Shown: positions 33,601 to 48,600 of the stretch, piece by piece
Layout: every line of letters starts with the position of its first letter
Numbering within the stretch: position 1 is the stretch's first letter
Assembly: GCA_013433145.1 (NCBI GenBank)
Contig: CM024190.1
Location: forward strand, 6,920,120-6,984,119
Origin: Ascaris suum
Taxonomy: Eukaryota; Nematoda; Chromadorea; Rhabditida; Ascarididae
Direction: 5' to 3'
Length of the DNA: 64,000 nt
Notes under the pieces: model-generated
Database searches by the model: none
What the model saw: the letters and a program-made list of their open reading frames with translations, nothing else
What the model was told of the DNA's origin: nothing
Made by a program: the position numbers and the translations under genes

Positions 33601-36600
33601 GCTTCGAGTACCGTGTTTCATGACGCTAAAAAGATATCACTCCTTCACGCATCATCACGCTTAAAACATGAGGCACGTGTCACGAGATCTCGCGTGCTAC
33701 GCGCTTTTTGCAACCCAGCTAAACAGACAGGCTGGTTGTGAGAATATTCAGCGAGTGGGAAAGCGCACCAGATGATCTAGTCCGTATAAGCTCCCACGTT
33801 TCCGCTCCTACGCCACCCCGTTCGTTAACTACCAACATATAAGGCCACAACAATGCGTTCATATTTTAACCTAGTACGCCACTCGTATAAGTCTTCATCA
33901 AAGCAATACTGTCCCAATCGAATCTACTGTAAAATGATCCATCAGACCGAAATCAGATTTAGAACATGCTATGATAGGTCGGTTACAAAAAGCAAATCCC
34001 ATCGTAGCCCTTCTAGTTCCCGAAATGACGCCAAAGTGAATGCAGCGAACACATACATATGCTCAGACATGAATGACGTTGGCAACATGCGACTTTTGCG
34101 AACGTCTGTACAAATCATACAAGAAGTCCTTATTCCAATGTACTCAAATTCGAGAAGAATATTACGACTGGCAAAGGCTGTCTGTCGACGAACAACGCAC
34201 TTACATAGCAACAAATTTTCGTCTCACACTCTACGAAATCTCTTCGGTGCATTCATAGCTTATTCAATTTAAATTGTTTTCGCCCAGCAATTCATTCACT
34301 CAAGACAGACGGCTTTTTGAGAAGCAAATTCGCAAAAAGCAAGTTTCTTTTTCCAGAAAGCTAACTCAGTCTTCCTCTTCTCTCTTTACTTTGCAAATTT
34401 CGCAAGACGATTCGAAACGACAAAACCATACGCTGCAACATTTCGGTCTGCGATCTAGTTTCAGTTAGTACCCGAAACAGATCCTGCTTGAGACGATTCT
34501 CTGCCGAAAGCGACTGCTCTAGGTGATGATTCTTGTCGCGCAATGAGGCCAGCGTCGACTGCAATTCCTGAAAACAATTCATTTATCCTTTCATTGTTAT
34601 GTCACCGATTGACCCCACAACAATCTCCGCGACTTTTACGAATACAAACTCCTAACGCGAAGCATTCGCGGTTATTTAGATCAGAACTTTTTTCTGCCTT
34701 TCTTCGGCATTAACGGAAATAAAATTTCCCAGACTTTTATAAACTATCGAAAAACCCCCCTGTTTCGAATGATAACACAGAAGAAGATCGCCGCTATGGA
34801 GCAAACATCATCCCCTCACTGAAGTTTTGATTTTCTGGCAGAACTTTAGACCCGCTCTCTTTGCCATCGTATTCAACAACTTTTTCTCGCTCATTTCAGA
34901 TAGGCAGTAAACAAAGCATATGTCACGAGTAAACAGCGGGCAAGCAACAACTCGAGGTAGCTGCAAATAGGACACTGGGGCACCTGCTGGCATCTAAGTG
35001 AATCGAGGAAAAGCAGTGGGAACGAAATAGGCCGATTGTGACAGATTCAATGAGGCATCCAAGACTGCTAGCTAACCCATTCAATATTAACTGTAAATTG
35101 CTTTCAGTTCCTTATATAATCGTCGACTTAGTTAGTTCACTGCTTGTTATTTTACAGGTTCGCTTTTAACAAACAAATACTTAAACACATGTTGAAGAGG
35201 GCAAACTACAGTGCGGAAGAACGAAAATAAAAAAATTTCCAACCTGTAGGTCATTGTTATCCTTGAATTCTCGTAACTGCCTCAGCTGTTCCTCATATAC
35301 ACTCGTCAGTTCCTCTTTTGCTTTCAGATCACGTCGTGTTGCACGAATTTCTCTCTCCAAATCAGCCTTTCTTGCCTTGCATGCTTCACCGCAGTCAACA
35401 TTCCTTAATTGCTCCCTCATTATCATCATAAACTCTACAATTCGCTTGTCCTTGTTCTGATCCTATTTCCTTGAAATGAGCGAAATATATGCGCGCTCAC
35501 AAAAACAAAAAACAACAGTAACAACAATCTGAATTCATGGCAGCGTAAACACTCCAATAAAGCATGATTTTTGCTGGAAGCACTTTCCACTCTCATAAAC
35601 CTTCCTTGTTTTCATGGCCTATTTCACCAAAATAAGCATTAGATTGATTGCTGAAAAAAGGCACAACGACCATTGTGTAAACAAATCCGGGGAAAATAAA
35701 AAAAAAACAGCATATAATCAGAAGCAATAAAGACTTATGAGAAAAAATAAGGCTGTTCAAGGTGTCTTCGGCTAGCTTTTAAAACTATGCACAGCACACC
35801 ACCAGCCATTGAACTGCACAGACGGAAGCTCACTACAGAAATTCCGACTACCTCCAATCAACACCATATAGCATCTGCCTATGCCATACTTCATTGCGAA
35901 CTCTGACAAACACCGTTGTGAAGTAGGTACCTTTTTAGAAGCCTAATATATACAAGAGTAAAACAACTGAAAACAGTCATGTACGCAGAGCAAGATGACC
36001 GTTAAGTGGTAATACAAGACGTCCTTAATTTCAATGTCCCTACCTCTCCTTTCTTGTTTTATTTCGTTAAGCATACTTACTTGATCGATTGTGCTGCAGC
36101 CAGTGCGCGTGCGGCTGCATGCTCTTCCTTTAGTTTACTTCTTCTTTCAGCATTCAGCTCCTTCTCCAGCTCATTTTTCTTTGCATGCGCCTCAATTAGC
36201 CTCTTCTCCAGTAATTGCATTGAACACTTATCCTGCTCGCGCGCTTTCACCAGGTTCGAAAGCCTGAATAATGCACTTTCATTGACCATCACAATGCATC
36301 GACGCGTTACACCCGCTTGTACGAATAACTCTTGGAGACGCCTTTGATCTTTGTTTTCTATATTGACTATCGAGTTGAATATGCATGCTGCAGGGAATGA
36401 GATTATGGTATTTATCCAACACATTCGAACTGTATTCCTTAACAGTGGCACCGAGTAAACGAGAAAATTCAATGCACTCCTTGAGAACACAAAGGCCTCA
36501 TAACACGATCGTGGGGTATTAGGCAAAACAATGCAGCTTCCCACCGCTTTCGCTATACTTCCTTCCATATTTTCTGATTGCCATTAAAGCCTTTGATAAG

Positions 36601-39600
36601 ATGCCTGATTGAAAGGTTTTTCGCAATATGTAACTTTAAGTCGTTGGTGGGCATCTGCTCCAAGCCCTCCAATTTGGCACAAAGGAAGAAGGATGTGAGG
36701 CAGAGAAGGGGAGGAGAGGCAGGGTCCAGTAAAGAGTCTCAGTGCACCAGTGGCTTCGATATGCAGGCAACGATACTCGCCTATTGACCTCAGGCTATTT
36801 AAATCGCTTGGCACAAATAGATTCATAGCATTCTTCTAGTGTGACCTCAGTTGGTAGCAATAGCTGTTGCAAAACTTCTCGAAGCTTTCTAACGAAAACC
36901 GTTGAACAATAAGAACCGATAATTTTGAGAACCACCAATTAACTGCAACACTTACGGAGGAACATTTTTTTAAAGCTTACTTCGCTTCCCGTACTGTATG
37001 AAGCCAATGCCATAAGTCATAAGAGTTAAATATTTTTGAAAGGCATATGTCAACTTTCTAGAAAATTTAGACGACCGCTTTGCCCATAAAACTTTTAATT
37101 TTTGGTTTGCAAATGCGATTTTCTTTAATCTATCAGCGCGTAATCCCATCCAACGCAACATGTCATTGTTTCACGATTCCACCTGAATGGATGCAGAAAA
37201 CCTTGACCTCAGGAGAAATAAGAAACGAAATTTGTCACCACCGGACGCAAGAACTCTCTTCGAAACATTGCACAGTTGATGGAGATAAAAGACCACTCTT
37301 CAAACAGCCGCCACAAGCGTGAATGAATATTGTTCATTGGAAATTATATTCCCCCCCCCCCCCCCCAAGTTGAAGTCAACGAAGCGCACTTGTTATCGGT
37401 CTGTTCATGTTTCATCTTGAGTTGTGCCAGTTCGCCTTTCGCTTGCTTCTCAGCATTGATCGCTTGCTGCAACAAATATCGCAAATCGGTCTCTTGACAT
37501 CGCGCTGCCCGTAGCTCTCCTTTTAATGCTTCCACCTCTTCCAGCGTCCTGAAATCCCTACCTCAAGCTCATCACCTCAATTAAATTGTCTTTTCAAAAA
37601 GCCTACAGTATAATCACATTGCCAAATATTGTGTACTTAAAGTTTTTCAATAGTCAGCAATCGATCAGTAAACAAGACAAGACGTACATACCTGAAAAAA
37701 GTTTATCTCAAGGTAAAAGTTTATTCAATTGGCAAAATAAGGTAATGAATGCAGAAAGTGAGAAAACTACGCAACACGCTGAAAAAAGATATCAGGCGAC
37801 GCAACGTGCTGAAGCGATACTCATCGGCTAACAAAACAGATCCCCGAAAAAATTTTAGCATGAATCGTTCGCATAAAAACCGCTTATAAGTAGGAAAAGA
37901 AGAATGAATCCTTATGGCTCAAATGGAGCTCCACAAGAAAAGCAAAAAACATACACATAATCGTCGCCGACTTTATTGGCAATAGGAGCAACTGATTGTG
38001 TCGTACCGATAAAGATGCTGTTACCAAGCGCACTACCTCCTGAGTTCTGATAATTATTGGTCGGCGAAAGAGCCGAAGACGGCGAGTACAACTGCTTCTC
38101 GTTTGCTGTACCGCCTGTCGTTAAATTTAAAAGGTTATTATTTAGCGAACATGAAGCGCTCAAAGATGGAGAAGATAGAGAAGGTCCAGTAGGCACAGAC
38201 CCCAGTACATATTCCGACTGAGGGTGCATGTTGCGCGCACGTGTACGTCCACCTTTCACGCGTGTGCAGCTACCTGCAAAGAAGCAACTGTGCTAAGGAT
38301 TTGTGACATAATTCAGGTTGAAAAATGTTATAACCACCTCTGCAGTGCACAAAATTCGCCGCCCACTAGCTATAACCACAAACAGTGGCATCATGGACTC
38401 GAAGTCATAGTCAAGGGCAGCGGGGAGCAAGTAGAGGGAGATGTGAGATTCCTATTCTGAAGCGTAACTATGCAAATTCGTCTGCCCGTCGTTTATAAGC
38501 AAAACTTCTTCCCAATTTCTGATCGGTGGTTGGCTCACCCCATCAACCTTACAGCTGATGTTAAAAACAGTTTCCCTGCATGCGCCTTTCTAGAGACACG
38601 AATGCTTGAAATTTTCAGCTGTATATCCAAGCTGTGGATGTTCTCTTCTGTGCATACTGAGCTTAATCGCAAACTGACGCACTGAATTCCATAACATGTG
38701 GTCAAATCGGTTTGAGGGACAGTCATTTTGCGCCCTCCACGCCATCTCTTTTCTTTGATTGCACGCATTGCATAGACGCACTGACTCAGTAGCCGCTTTA
38801 ATTTTAAACTCGAACACACCAGCAACAACGGCTGCTCTTAACAGAACCACAGCCATCACCAAATGAGCGAATTCAGTGGCTCATCACCTCCAAACGTGGA
38901 ATTTTCACGTCTGTGATGGAGATGGGAAGCCGGTTGAGAACCCCTGTTCGCATTTGCGGAGGCCTGGTTCTCCTCTAAAAAGTTAAGGGATTTACTTTTT
39001 CTTCGGGCATTTAGCTGCACGAAATTACACTCCATAATCTTCGGATGTGACCTTTGCAACAATCTGCCACCATCTGGGTGAAGGCACTTCCGGCTGTCAG
39101 CTGTTCTGTTTTTCACTCGGAGCACTAATTTATACATACTATTTTCCCACCAAGTTAACTAGTTGCCTCAACAGGGCGTTGGACTGAGATGAAGACGAAA
39201 ATGAGGAATCTATAGACATGCCTCGATGCACGAGTGCAACGATCCTCGGCATTTCCCAAAACTTTGAGAATTTCCGAGCCCCTAAAGTTCAGGAAATATT
39301 TTCAAAAGACCAGATAACATCTGGGATTGCAGAAGGCCGTGCATCAACAACGAATTTTTGCTTTTTTAAAGCAAAACTCGCCGTGGAGATTCCAACAGAC
39401 CTCTACGACTTCTCCTGTCAGGAACATCACTTCAGTAGTAAAATGTAAAGGGTAAATGTGCAAATACGCAGCGACCCTTTCTGACAATTCTGTTGACAAG
39501 ACGCCTAGCCAAGTTTTAAAGCTTCCAGCCAGTGAATTTTTGACACATAACTTCCGGAATATAACCCCACTAAAAAAACTTTTATTGAAAATATGACTCA

Positions 39601-42600
39601 TTCGTCCGGGCTATGCTTATCCCCTTGAGAATTCAAGGGTCTTTTGCAGCTGTTCAGTCAGCTACCCAGAGAAATCTTAACCAAGGTGCTGTGCGTGCGC
39701 CGCAGCACACTGCGTGCATCGCCTCATCGGATTTGCTTAAGACTGTGTGCAGTCCTCAGCCAAAAAACAACTTCCTAAAGATAAATTCATTATCAACGCT
39801 CATCTGCTTATTTTCCAGTAAACCAGAAGTTGTATTCCAAAGCTCTGACGCTTTGTGTTTATTACGCTTGAAGCCGGAGCAACTCAATAAACGGAGCCAG
39901 TTTTTCCGACGCTTGTTACTTCTTGATGAGTCGGAAATTGTAAATCAGCGAAGTGAAAGCGGGCACTTGTGATCGCAAATCATTTCCGTCTATACCGCAA
40001 TATCAGCTTCTATTAGCTTATCAGTCAACAAACCAAGAATTGCAACACTGCGGCGTGAACTCCATAATTTTTGACTTTTGGAGCCAAAAAAACTCCAAAT
40101 AAAACTTCTGCCTTGTAAGCGCTTATCAATTTGGGCTGTAAATGTGGCACCGGTTGTTTATGAGCCATTTTAATTAGCAGTTAGCCACATACTTTAAGCC
40201 TGAAACGGCCATGGTCAGTTTGATAGCAACACTGTGTTCGACGACTGCGTATTTTTAACTGTTGTTTACTCCTCGTTAGTCATATCCCATTAGTTAATGC
40301 AACACTGCATATTGTCTTAGCCTGCTTATTCAACTTTGTCATTCATTTTTCTATCACGAAATGAGATCCTCAAGTTCAGGATCAAGGGATCACGAGCTCA
40401 ATTGACTGAGTAACAAGAATGCTAAATACCCCCAATAATAAAAGCGTCTTCTTAAGCTTCATTTAACAGTTGTCTAAAAGGAACGCTAGGATCGAGTGCT
40501 TGCATGCTTTCTCCATTTTGCTTTAAAAAACACCACAGTTCATGTCGAAAAAAGTTCACATCCAATTCAAGTTTTCAGTACGACTGTTTGACCATAACAG
40601 TGGTTCATCAGGAATTCACTGATCAGTGATAAGCAGCAATAAATAACGACATTGGAGGAGCCAGAAATGTTGCAGCATTCTGTCGGAAGGAAAAAAGCTC
40701 ACTTGTGGCCTGACAGCGAATCCCTCATCATAACAATGCCTCAACCCATGATGCGCTTAGTATTCGTGAATTCTTGGCTAAATTTGATTACAAAATTGTA
40801 TCAACTACCTTTTCCATCTAACCTGGCCCACTGAAATGTCCGTCTCCAATAAAAAATAAGAAAGCTGCCAAAGGTTCAAGATTCTTAGCTATTTCTTAAA
40901 TGAAGAACAGCTTAACAATGCTATTAATTCAAAACATTCAAGAAACGTCCAGGTACTGTTTTTAGCAACGGCAACAATATCTAATCAAACGCGTATTTGC
41001 GAGAAGTGATCACTTCGACGGTGACAGTAGCCTCAATTGCACAGCTGAATCCATACAACTTTTTCACTGATATTTTGCGGCACATAAGTCGTCACACATG
41101 TATTCCCTAAACTGAGTATTGAACAAATGATAATAAAGGTAATATACCTTTACTCTTCTTCGCATTATTACTCCTCTGCTGAGAAAGCAATCTGCTCGAT
41201 GCAACAGGAAGGTCGTCGGGCTGGGAAGAAGTTTCCTCCTGCTCCATCATCTCCTCCTCGCTCTCTATTTCATTGGACGAAAGTGAAATGCGATCATCGA
41301 GCGATGAAGAAGCCGATTCGCCCCCTCCGCCTGTCAGCAAGGAGAACGCCATTAAAATGACATCCCATGCCAAACGCCATAACGACATCCGTGACGTCCC
41401 CGATACAGAAGCTGTAAATTTACACTTAGAAACCCAAGGTAGCGTGTATGTCCCTTGGATGGGTGCTCAAAAGTGCAACCTCATGTTGCGTAATGCTCAA
41501 TAAACAAGCAATAACATTAATAAGTGAAACGAGCAGAGTAGAAGCAAACGTCAATAGCACAATGGGTGAACGACCTCCGACTTCAACGGCCAACTTTACA
41601 AGTGCGAGATTCGAGTTTCCGCTACTATCTACACTCTCGCTCCAATCTCTTGCCTTATTGATAGTAAACAGATAAACTCGGGTTTCCAAATTCGCATGAA
41701 CAGATATTTTTTAAAAAAAGAATTACGTTTTGAAACCAACAGAATAAGTGCCAAGCGTCCAGCGCAGAAAAGAACATCCCAACGAATACAAAACAAAAAA
41801 TTTACGCATAAAGTTCTCCAGAATTTTTCAGCTTGCCAGATATCTTCGGCTTTCACTTAAATTGCCGGTCTGATACAATCGCAGTTCCTCCTTTCAAAGA
41901 TCTGAAGATGCAAACGCTGGCAAATAATCCCCTTGGTGAGGCAAACTTCCTTATTTTTGCCATTATGATATAATAATTTTAAAAGACGAAATCAAAGAAC
42001 TCAGAGATAATTTAATATCAACCTGTGCTAGCAGTATCATCATCATCGTTTGCGTTATGATTGGTTTGATCCTTGCGGGAAGAAAGTAAAGAACCGTTCG
42101 AGTGAGACGGAATCCGTTTTGCGTTGATTTGCTTGCATCCATTCTGTTTCCATGACGAACCTGCTCGAGAGCTCTTTCTCTGCGAACTAAGAGCCGATCC
42201 CGATGAAGGTGAGGCGCATATCGCCAAGCTTGGTAGCAACTCTGTTTCGTAGTCTGAAACCGCCAACTCCAAATGTCGATTAATGAACTTTGCTGCATGA
42301 ATTAAAGCAATGACCTCCGTTTTTGCATATGAATGTTTGCGCACTATATTCTGTGAAACAATGAAGGATTCTTCTGCCTAACAAATACCCTTGCCCGTTT
42401 CCATCATTTCTACTAGAAGCAGCAAAAATTTGAATTTACATCAGTTATATTTTGTCAATTTATTTTGCCGCATGTAGAGTGATATAAAAAAAAATTATCG
42501 AACATTACGTACCTCCGCGTACACGCCTTTATTAGGTAACAAAATAAGAAAAATTGGTGCCGTGAGCATAAATCGTTCCATCTTATAAACTCATATAAAA

Positions 42601-45600
42601 CAAGACTTGACTGACTTAGATGCAAAGTTATTATTCAGCTTCATGGATATTTTGTGCGTTATAATTTTCGCTAAAGCACAACCTTTATGGTAGAAAAACG
42701 CTGAGGACTAAATCTTGATCAGTAACGGTGCACTCCAACAATTAAGCATGCGCACCTTTCATTCAATAACGAGAGATGAGTTGAGGAAAATCTGCGAAAA
42801 AAAAAACGATTCGACAAAAACAATGAAAGCAAATTTTTCGTGATGAAACACTCAAAAACAAGGAATGTTTGGAGCCAAGTATTCGACACGACCTACACAT
42901 AAACGGTCATAAAGAGAGCAACACTAAAGACATATACCGATTGCACTTTCGTGATCCTGTATAGCCGCAGTATTACACTGCGGATACACTTTGGGTCCTT
43001 CGTAAATGGATGGAAGTGCCTCGACTAGCAATCTGCCGTACACCTCGTTCTCACGAGACACTTCTCGTTGACGCCTTTTGAAACGCCATAAGCTAAAAAA
43101 CTGAGCACCTTTAGACAAAGGAAACGCAGAATTTCAAAATCATACATCCTTAAACTCCTACAACTTTACTGGAACCAGACCTTTGCATGCTCCTCCAGAA
43201 GGTGGAGCAGTCTTTACCAACCCCCTACTAAATCACTGAGAAGAAACAACCCCTTATCGATTCACTTCATCCCAATTTATTATTATATTATCAAGGTGAA
43301 TGCAATCACTAAGGAAAAGGAACAAGAATGTGGTTCTTATTCCTTCTTAACTGCTCTACCGCAACAGCGGAAAGCATTCATAATTCACAGCTTTACATGC
43401 ATCATCCATGTGAAGCTGTAAATTGTGAATGCCTGACTACATGCCATCCCTCATCTGCAGGATCAACATAGTTGACATTGAGTATACACCTATGATCGAT
43501 CCTAGCAGATTCTTGCATACGAGAGGAAGAAAAAAAAAACGGGACAGACGGCATCCGCTGCACTATCGCTGCAGCAAAAATCGGTGCAAGCAAGCGCAAA
43601 CTTCTAGACGCAATCGCCAATCACTTTTTGATTTAGGCAATTGGAGAAAATGATGGAAAGTAAAAATTAGGGAAGAATTTTTGTGCATTTTAGTGAGACG
43701 GCGGTGGCGGATAGCATGGAAAATTGACGCGAAATGCATCTTCATGGTTTATTTTTGTTTGCAAATATTGAGAGTGGATGAAGGGAGACTGAATTAAGGC
43801 GTCGGATGAAACTTATTCCCTAAAGCTGAGTGTGAAAATGCGATGCAATCTTTCTCAATAAAACTGTGATATGATCGCAACAAATTTCCAAAAATCAAAA
43901 GAAATAAAAATCAACGCAGTGAAGACACTCCGCAGGATCTCGTTCGTTTAAATTTATTTCCTACTACGCCTCTAAATACTCGTCTATAAATAACTTTGAA
44001 GCAACCAACTACTCTGATCCTAGAAGGTACCTTTGGTTCGACTCTTTCACTATTCACAAACAATGAAGACAAAAAACAAAGATGTCCCGATAGAGAATTT
44101 CTCAACGAGTGACTATGTTAGGAAAAATTTCTACTTGCTTTGGCAAAACCTGCGAGCTTCCCTCACCTTTCCGTTGTTTAGCTCCGAGCAAGTAGCAGTA
44201 TGACGTTGACGAATATCATAAAATTGCAAAATTTTGATCATACGACGAACACAGACTACAAGAAAGACGTCCTGTTATCGGAAGGAGGCGGAAATTGTTG
44301 CATAGGTAGACGCATGCTCATTTCAAAGTACTCTCAAAAAAAATGCGCCGTCAAGAGGTGGCGTAATGTGCATCAGTTATCAAATGCCAATAGTAACGTC
44401 ATACCTGTCCGCAATTCCCTTCGATAAGAGCTACAACCATAACACTACCATGGCTTTACTGTCGCCGATGATGAAACTATCGAGCAATCGAGCAAACAGA
44501 CACAGATGCATGCGTAAAAATGCCATCATAAAAAATTTAAAAACAAACAAACAAACAAACGTGGAAATCATGGAGTAGCAAAAAGTTCAAAAAACATCAA
44601 CTATATCTGTGCACGTACTTTTGCTGCAAGCAAATGTTAGCAAATATTTTCATGCTCTCAATTAGCAAACTGCTTCTTTGATGAGCTAATGCGAATAAAA
44701 TATGCATGGCGCGTTACACTCTGTGATTGCAACACCTGAAGTTTGATGATGCAACTATAAGAGGCGCTCAAAGCTAAACGAGTGCCAGCGACGTTCAAAT
44801 TAACAAAAGAAATAGAACGGATGTGACTAGGTCACCTCGAAATACTTTCACAAAAATCGCTTTACACAGGCCAAAAATTGAGGAAAAAATCTCACACATA
44901 TTTCAGAAATATTCAACAACAACAACCGCTTCCGCTTAGCAATCAAACTCGTTTTCTGCTTCTTCATTCTTCTGTAATTTTACTTCACCTAAAACACCTG
45001 ATTTACCCCCCCCCCCCCCCCTCAAAAAAAAGAACACTCCTTTCAGATATCTTGTTTCATAGTGGCGATGTCTTCAAAATATTTTACCACTCAAAGTGAT
45101 CGACTTTTGAGGTAAGCCTTACATACAACAAAAGAGGATTTAATTCAACACCAAAAGGTTGCCGCATATCGTTACTCAGTGCCATGAAATGACATAGGCA
45201 CTATTTGGTAAGCGCTAGCTGGCCCACGGGCGCTGTCTCATGTATATCAACGACCCCCTGGCACATCACAAACCCAACGCTCAGCAGAAATCTCTGACTA
45301 ACTGGAGTAGTAGTGCATGATACGCCGATCTATGGAAAATTTCACCGATTTCCGCCTTCTTTTCCCGGTGGGAAGTGGGAGGGGGTTCTTCAAGCAGAAA
45401 TTGCCCCTAGCAAAACGAAGAACGATTACTTTAATTGAAAAAAAGTAATGCATGTATTACGCCGTTTTCCTGATGACTCGTACAGTCATTAAAATCCGTC
45501 TTGTTGTTCTTTAGTTCATCGCATTTTGCTGATAACAACACTTATTCGATAATATGGAAACTTGCCAAATGTTTTGGCACCGCAACTCTGAACTGGGGCG

Positions 45601-48600
45601 GAGAAATTAACTATGCATAATGCGTATAAATCGAAACGCACTTTAAAGTAGAGAACGAATAAAGAAGGGCGACAGCTTTTGTTCTGTTCTTGCATAGCTT
45701 AATTCCTAACCGCACAGCTTCAATATTTTTTCAGTAGGTGATACTGGCAAAGCGCTAAAATGCCCAGCACATTCCAATAAACATGAAACAAAAACGCTAC
45801 CTTCAGCAAAATACAATAAATGGAAAAAAACATTCACCCGTTTTTGGGCTGGCAAAATTCCAAATTCAAAAAACTTCCAAAGTTTTTTTTTTGCAGTAAG
45901 TAAGTCAATAGAAGAAAAAGAACAAAGAGTTTTACGAAAGCATTCCCTCAAGGACATCTATCACCACTGTTCAAAGGTGAAAGCGAGTGCATACAACTCA
46001 CGCTTGATTCTCAATGAAGTTTCTTCTACTGCCAATATGGCACACCCCGATTTATGTCCATATCGTTGCTCGACAAGCGCGATGTGGCCAGCGAACACGA
46101 ATCAATATGTAGCCTCTTATCTTCGGGCAGCCACATTGCGTTGTCTTTGCGATGTCCTGCTCATCCTATACCCAGTAGTCAGTCCACCGTTGCACATACT
46201 TTCTCAGAGGTTCTTAATGCCAACTGTCTACCTCATCTTGTGAATAATTCCCATTACAAATATGCAACGATGCATTTCTTGAACATCCTGTTTCATAAAC
46301 GACTCTATGCCAACAAACTGGTAGTAAAGATAAATGGAGAGGAGGCGGGCTTCCCTTGCCACCACTACAACACGAATCTCTAGGAAACGTAGTATATAAC
46401 ATACACTTTGGTGCATGTATACAAGCACACATATAATCGCCTATTTATAGCCTTTTCACTTAGCATAGAAGCATACATCGCATGTAGGCATAAATTTATA
46501 GCCTTTTCACGTTCAGCAAATGCATATTTAGCAGAGACGGGTCCCACAAAGAACGCAACCCATGTTGCTGGCATATTTCCTGAAGGAAAAGAGGGGGAAT
46601 GTGTACTTGAGGGAATCGTTTCTCGCCGTTAAAGTGCTCTCGAATCCTAAATAAGGTCGCAACTTTTCGAATACTCTAAGTCAATACGCCGAATAATTCA
46701 TGAAGTGCTATATTTAAAAAGCCCACACATTGATTTTGGGATGAATTTATTAATAAATGTCCTTTGAATGACTACAGTTTTGGCGAACAATTAACCAAAA
46801 TATTGCTGCAATTTGATTAGCGTTGATTTGGGTCTTCGGATCCGCCGAAGGTCAACACTACTTTCGGCATAAGACCCAGGCAAACTGTCAACATGGATTC
46901 TCCGATGTAAAGAAGTAAAACGTCTTTCGCATGCTGGGAAAGTATGAAAGAGAGAAGTTTCCAAAGCCACTACGCCAGCTCAGCGAGCCGAGAATTTCGA
47001 AATGAATAAGCGCGTGGCCGACCAGGAATCTCCTGATTAATAAAAGCGAAGTGAGGCGAAGTTGAAACTAATCTTCGTCAGCAAATTTCGTTTTTTTAAA
47101 CAGTGTCTTAGAGTCCTCGGCAGTGAGAGTGAGGAAAAGAGGAGGATGATTTGACGCCTAAAACCTTCCTCGCCATCTGCACGTCACAGCCCAAGAGCAC
47201 ATAGCGCTGCTCATCACAGCTCATACTAACCGGTGCCGGCGCACCAATTCTGCTAATTAAAAAACCAGGAAATGTGGTTAAAAGTACCTCATATACGTTT
47301 TAAGGCCAAAGCCCAAAGTAACGACTGGATAGCCGATACAGTGAGCGGCAAAGGGCCGACATAAATCCGATGTTAATGAGGAAGAATGTGCGAAGGCGGC
47401 AGTCAAAGCCACCCCAAAGCCACCAAGCACACTCGAACTGGAGAACGCACGCGAACTGCACTCTCGCGCCGATACGGTACCGCCCGACTCGGATGCTCCT
47501 CCGCTAGACGGACTGTCCCGCAGCCCTAACCAGCTTGATAGCACCCCTCCTAAACATAAACCTCATTAGTCTAGAGCATGGGAGACATCTGTTGTGCGCA
47601 AGACTTAAAGAACATAAACGTTTATAAAATCGAACCCAAGAAGGAAAAGCAAGTACAACTGAGACGTCAAAAAAAAAAACTCGACCAAATGCAAAATCAA
47701 CAAAACCTTCCGAATAACGCTTTTTCTTTTCTCCGTTGGGAAAAATCATCTATGGTTATTTTAGGCAATGGTTTTCCAAAGCCACGGCAGATCGACATCG
47801 TTCCTCATGCTCATCCTTTCCTCATATATTCATAGCATCGAAGGGCAACAACCAAGCCCTCTCTACTTCGTATAAGACCTTAATTATGTTTGATGATTCG
47901 ACCAATGAACTTAAAAAACTTCGCGAAGCATAAATGACATCAACAATTAACGCGAACGTCGCACAAATTCAAAATCGAAGTTAGTGCGCTTTGGGCTGCT
48001 TAGAGGAAACGACCACGTTATCATGAAACAAACGAGCATAAGAATTCGACCACTGTCTGGACACCTGCAATAGTAACGACGTCAGGAATCCTACAAGCAT
48101 TCTGCCATATCCTACAATCACTTTATGTGATAACTCAATAACGCAGCCTATCGTTCGGATGTGTTTATGGCTTGGGAGTGCCCATAAATATCTTACGAGA
48201 AAACCCTGAAGTTCGAGGAACACCTGGCCATATACCTCAATTTTGGACATTCATTTTGCATTCTTCAATGCAATATAACAACGTAAAAGTAGCCGTACCT
48301 GTTACAACATTTAGAGTCCAGGCGAAAGTAGTGCCTCTGAGAAGATAAAGTGGCGAATCGCCTCGATATCTGCAGTTGTATTCAAAAGATACGAGTGCGA
48401 CCCAAAGCAACACTTGCGTAGAACCAACTCCTCGTTCAGCTGCAAACACAGCAGTGATAACACTTTAACACCTAAATGTATAGGTACGAAGCATGAAAAC
48501 CGTTGACGTTATCATTATCACAATTACGTCTCCACCATCATCTTTAGCAGCAAACTCTGCAAAGTCCATCAAAAGCTTCAGCCATCTAACGAGATAACAA

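Noticed and set aside
33853..34272. 139-codon plus-strand open frame inside a macoilin intron
   Set aside because: No start or splice context. A second plus frame and a minus frame overlap it, and the flanking macoilin exons are fixed by homology; most likely chance in GC-moderate intron DNA.
36077..36568. 163-codon minus-strand frame
   Set aside because: Only its part from 36263 down to 36081 is a macoilin exon; the rest is intron read-through upstream of the TTATTCAG acceptor.
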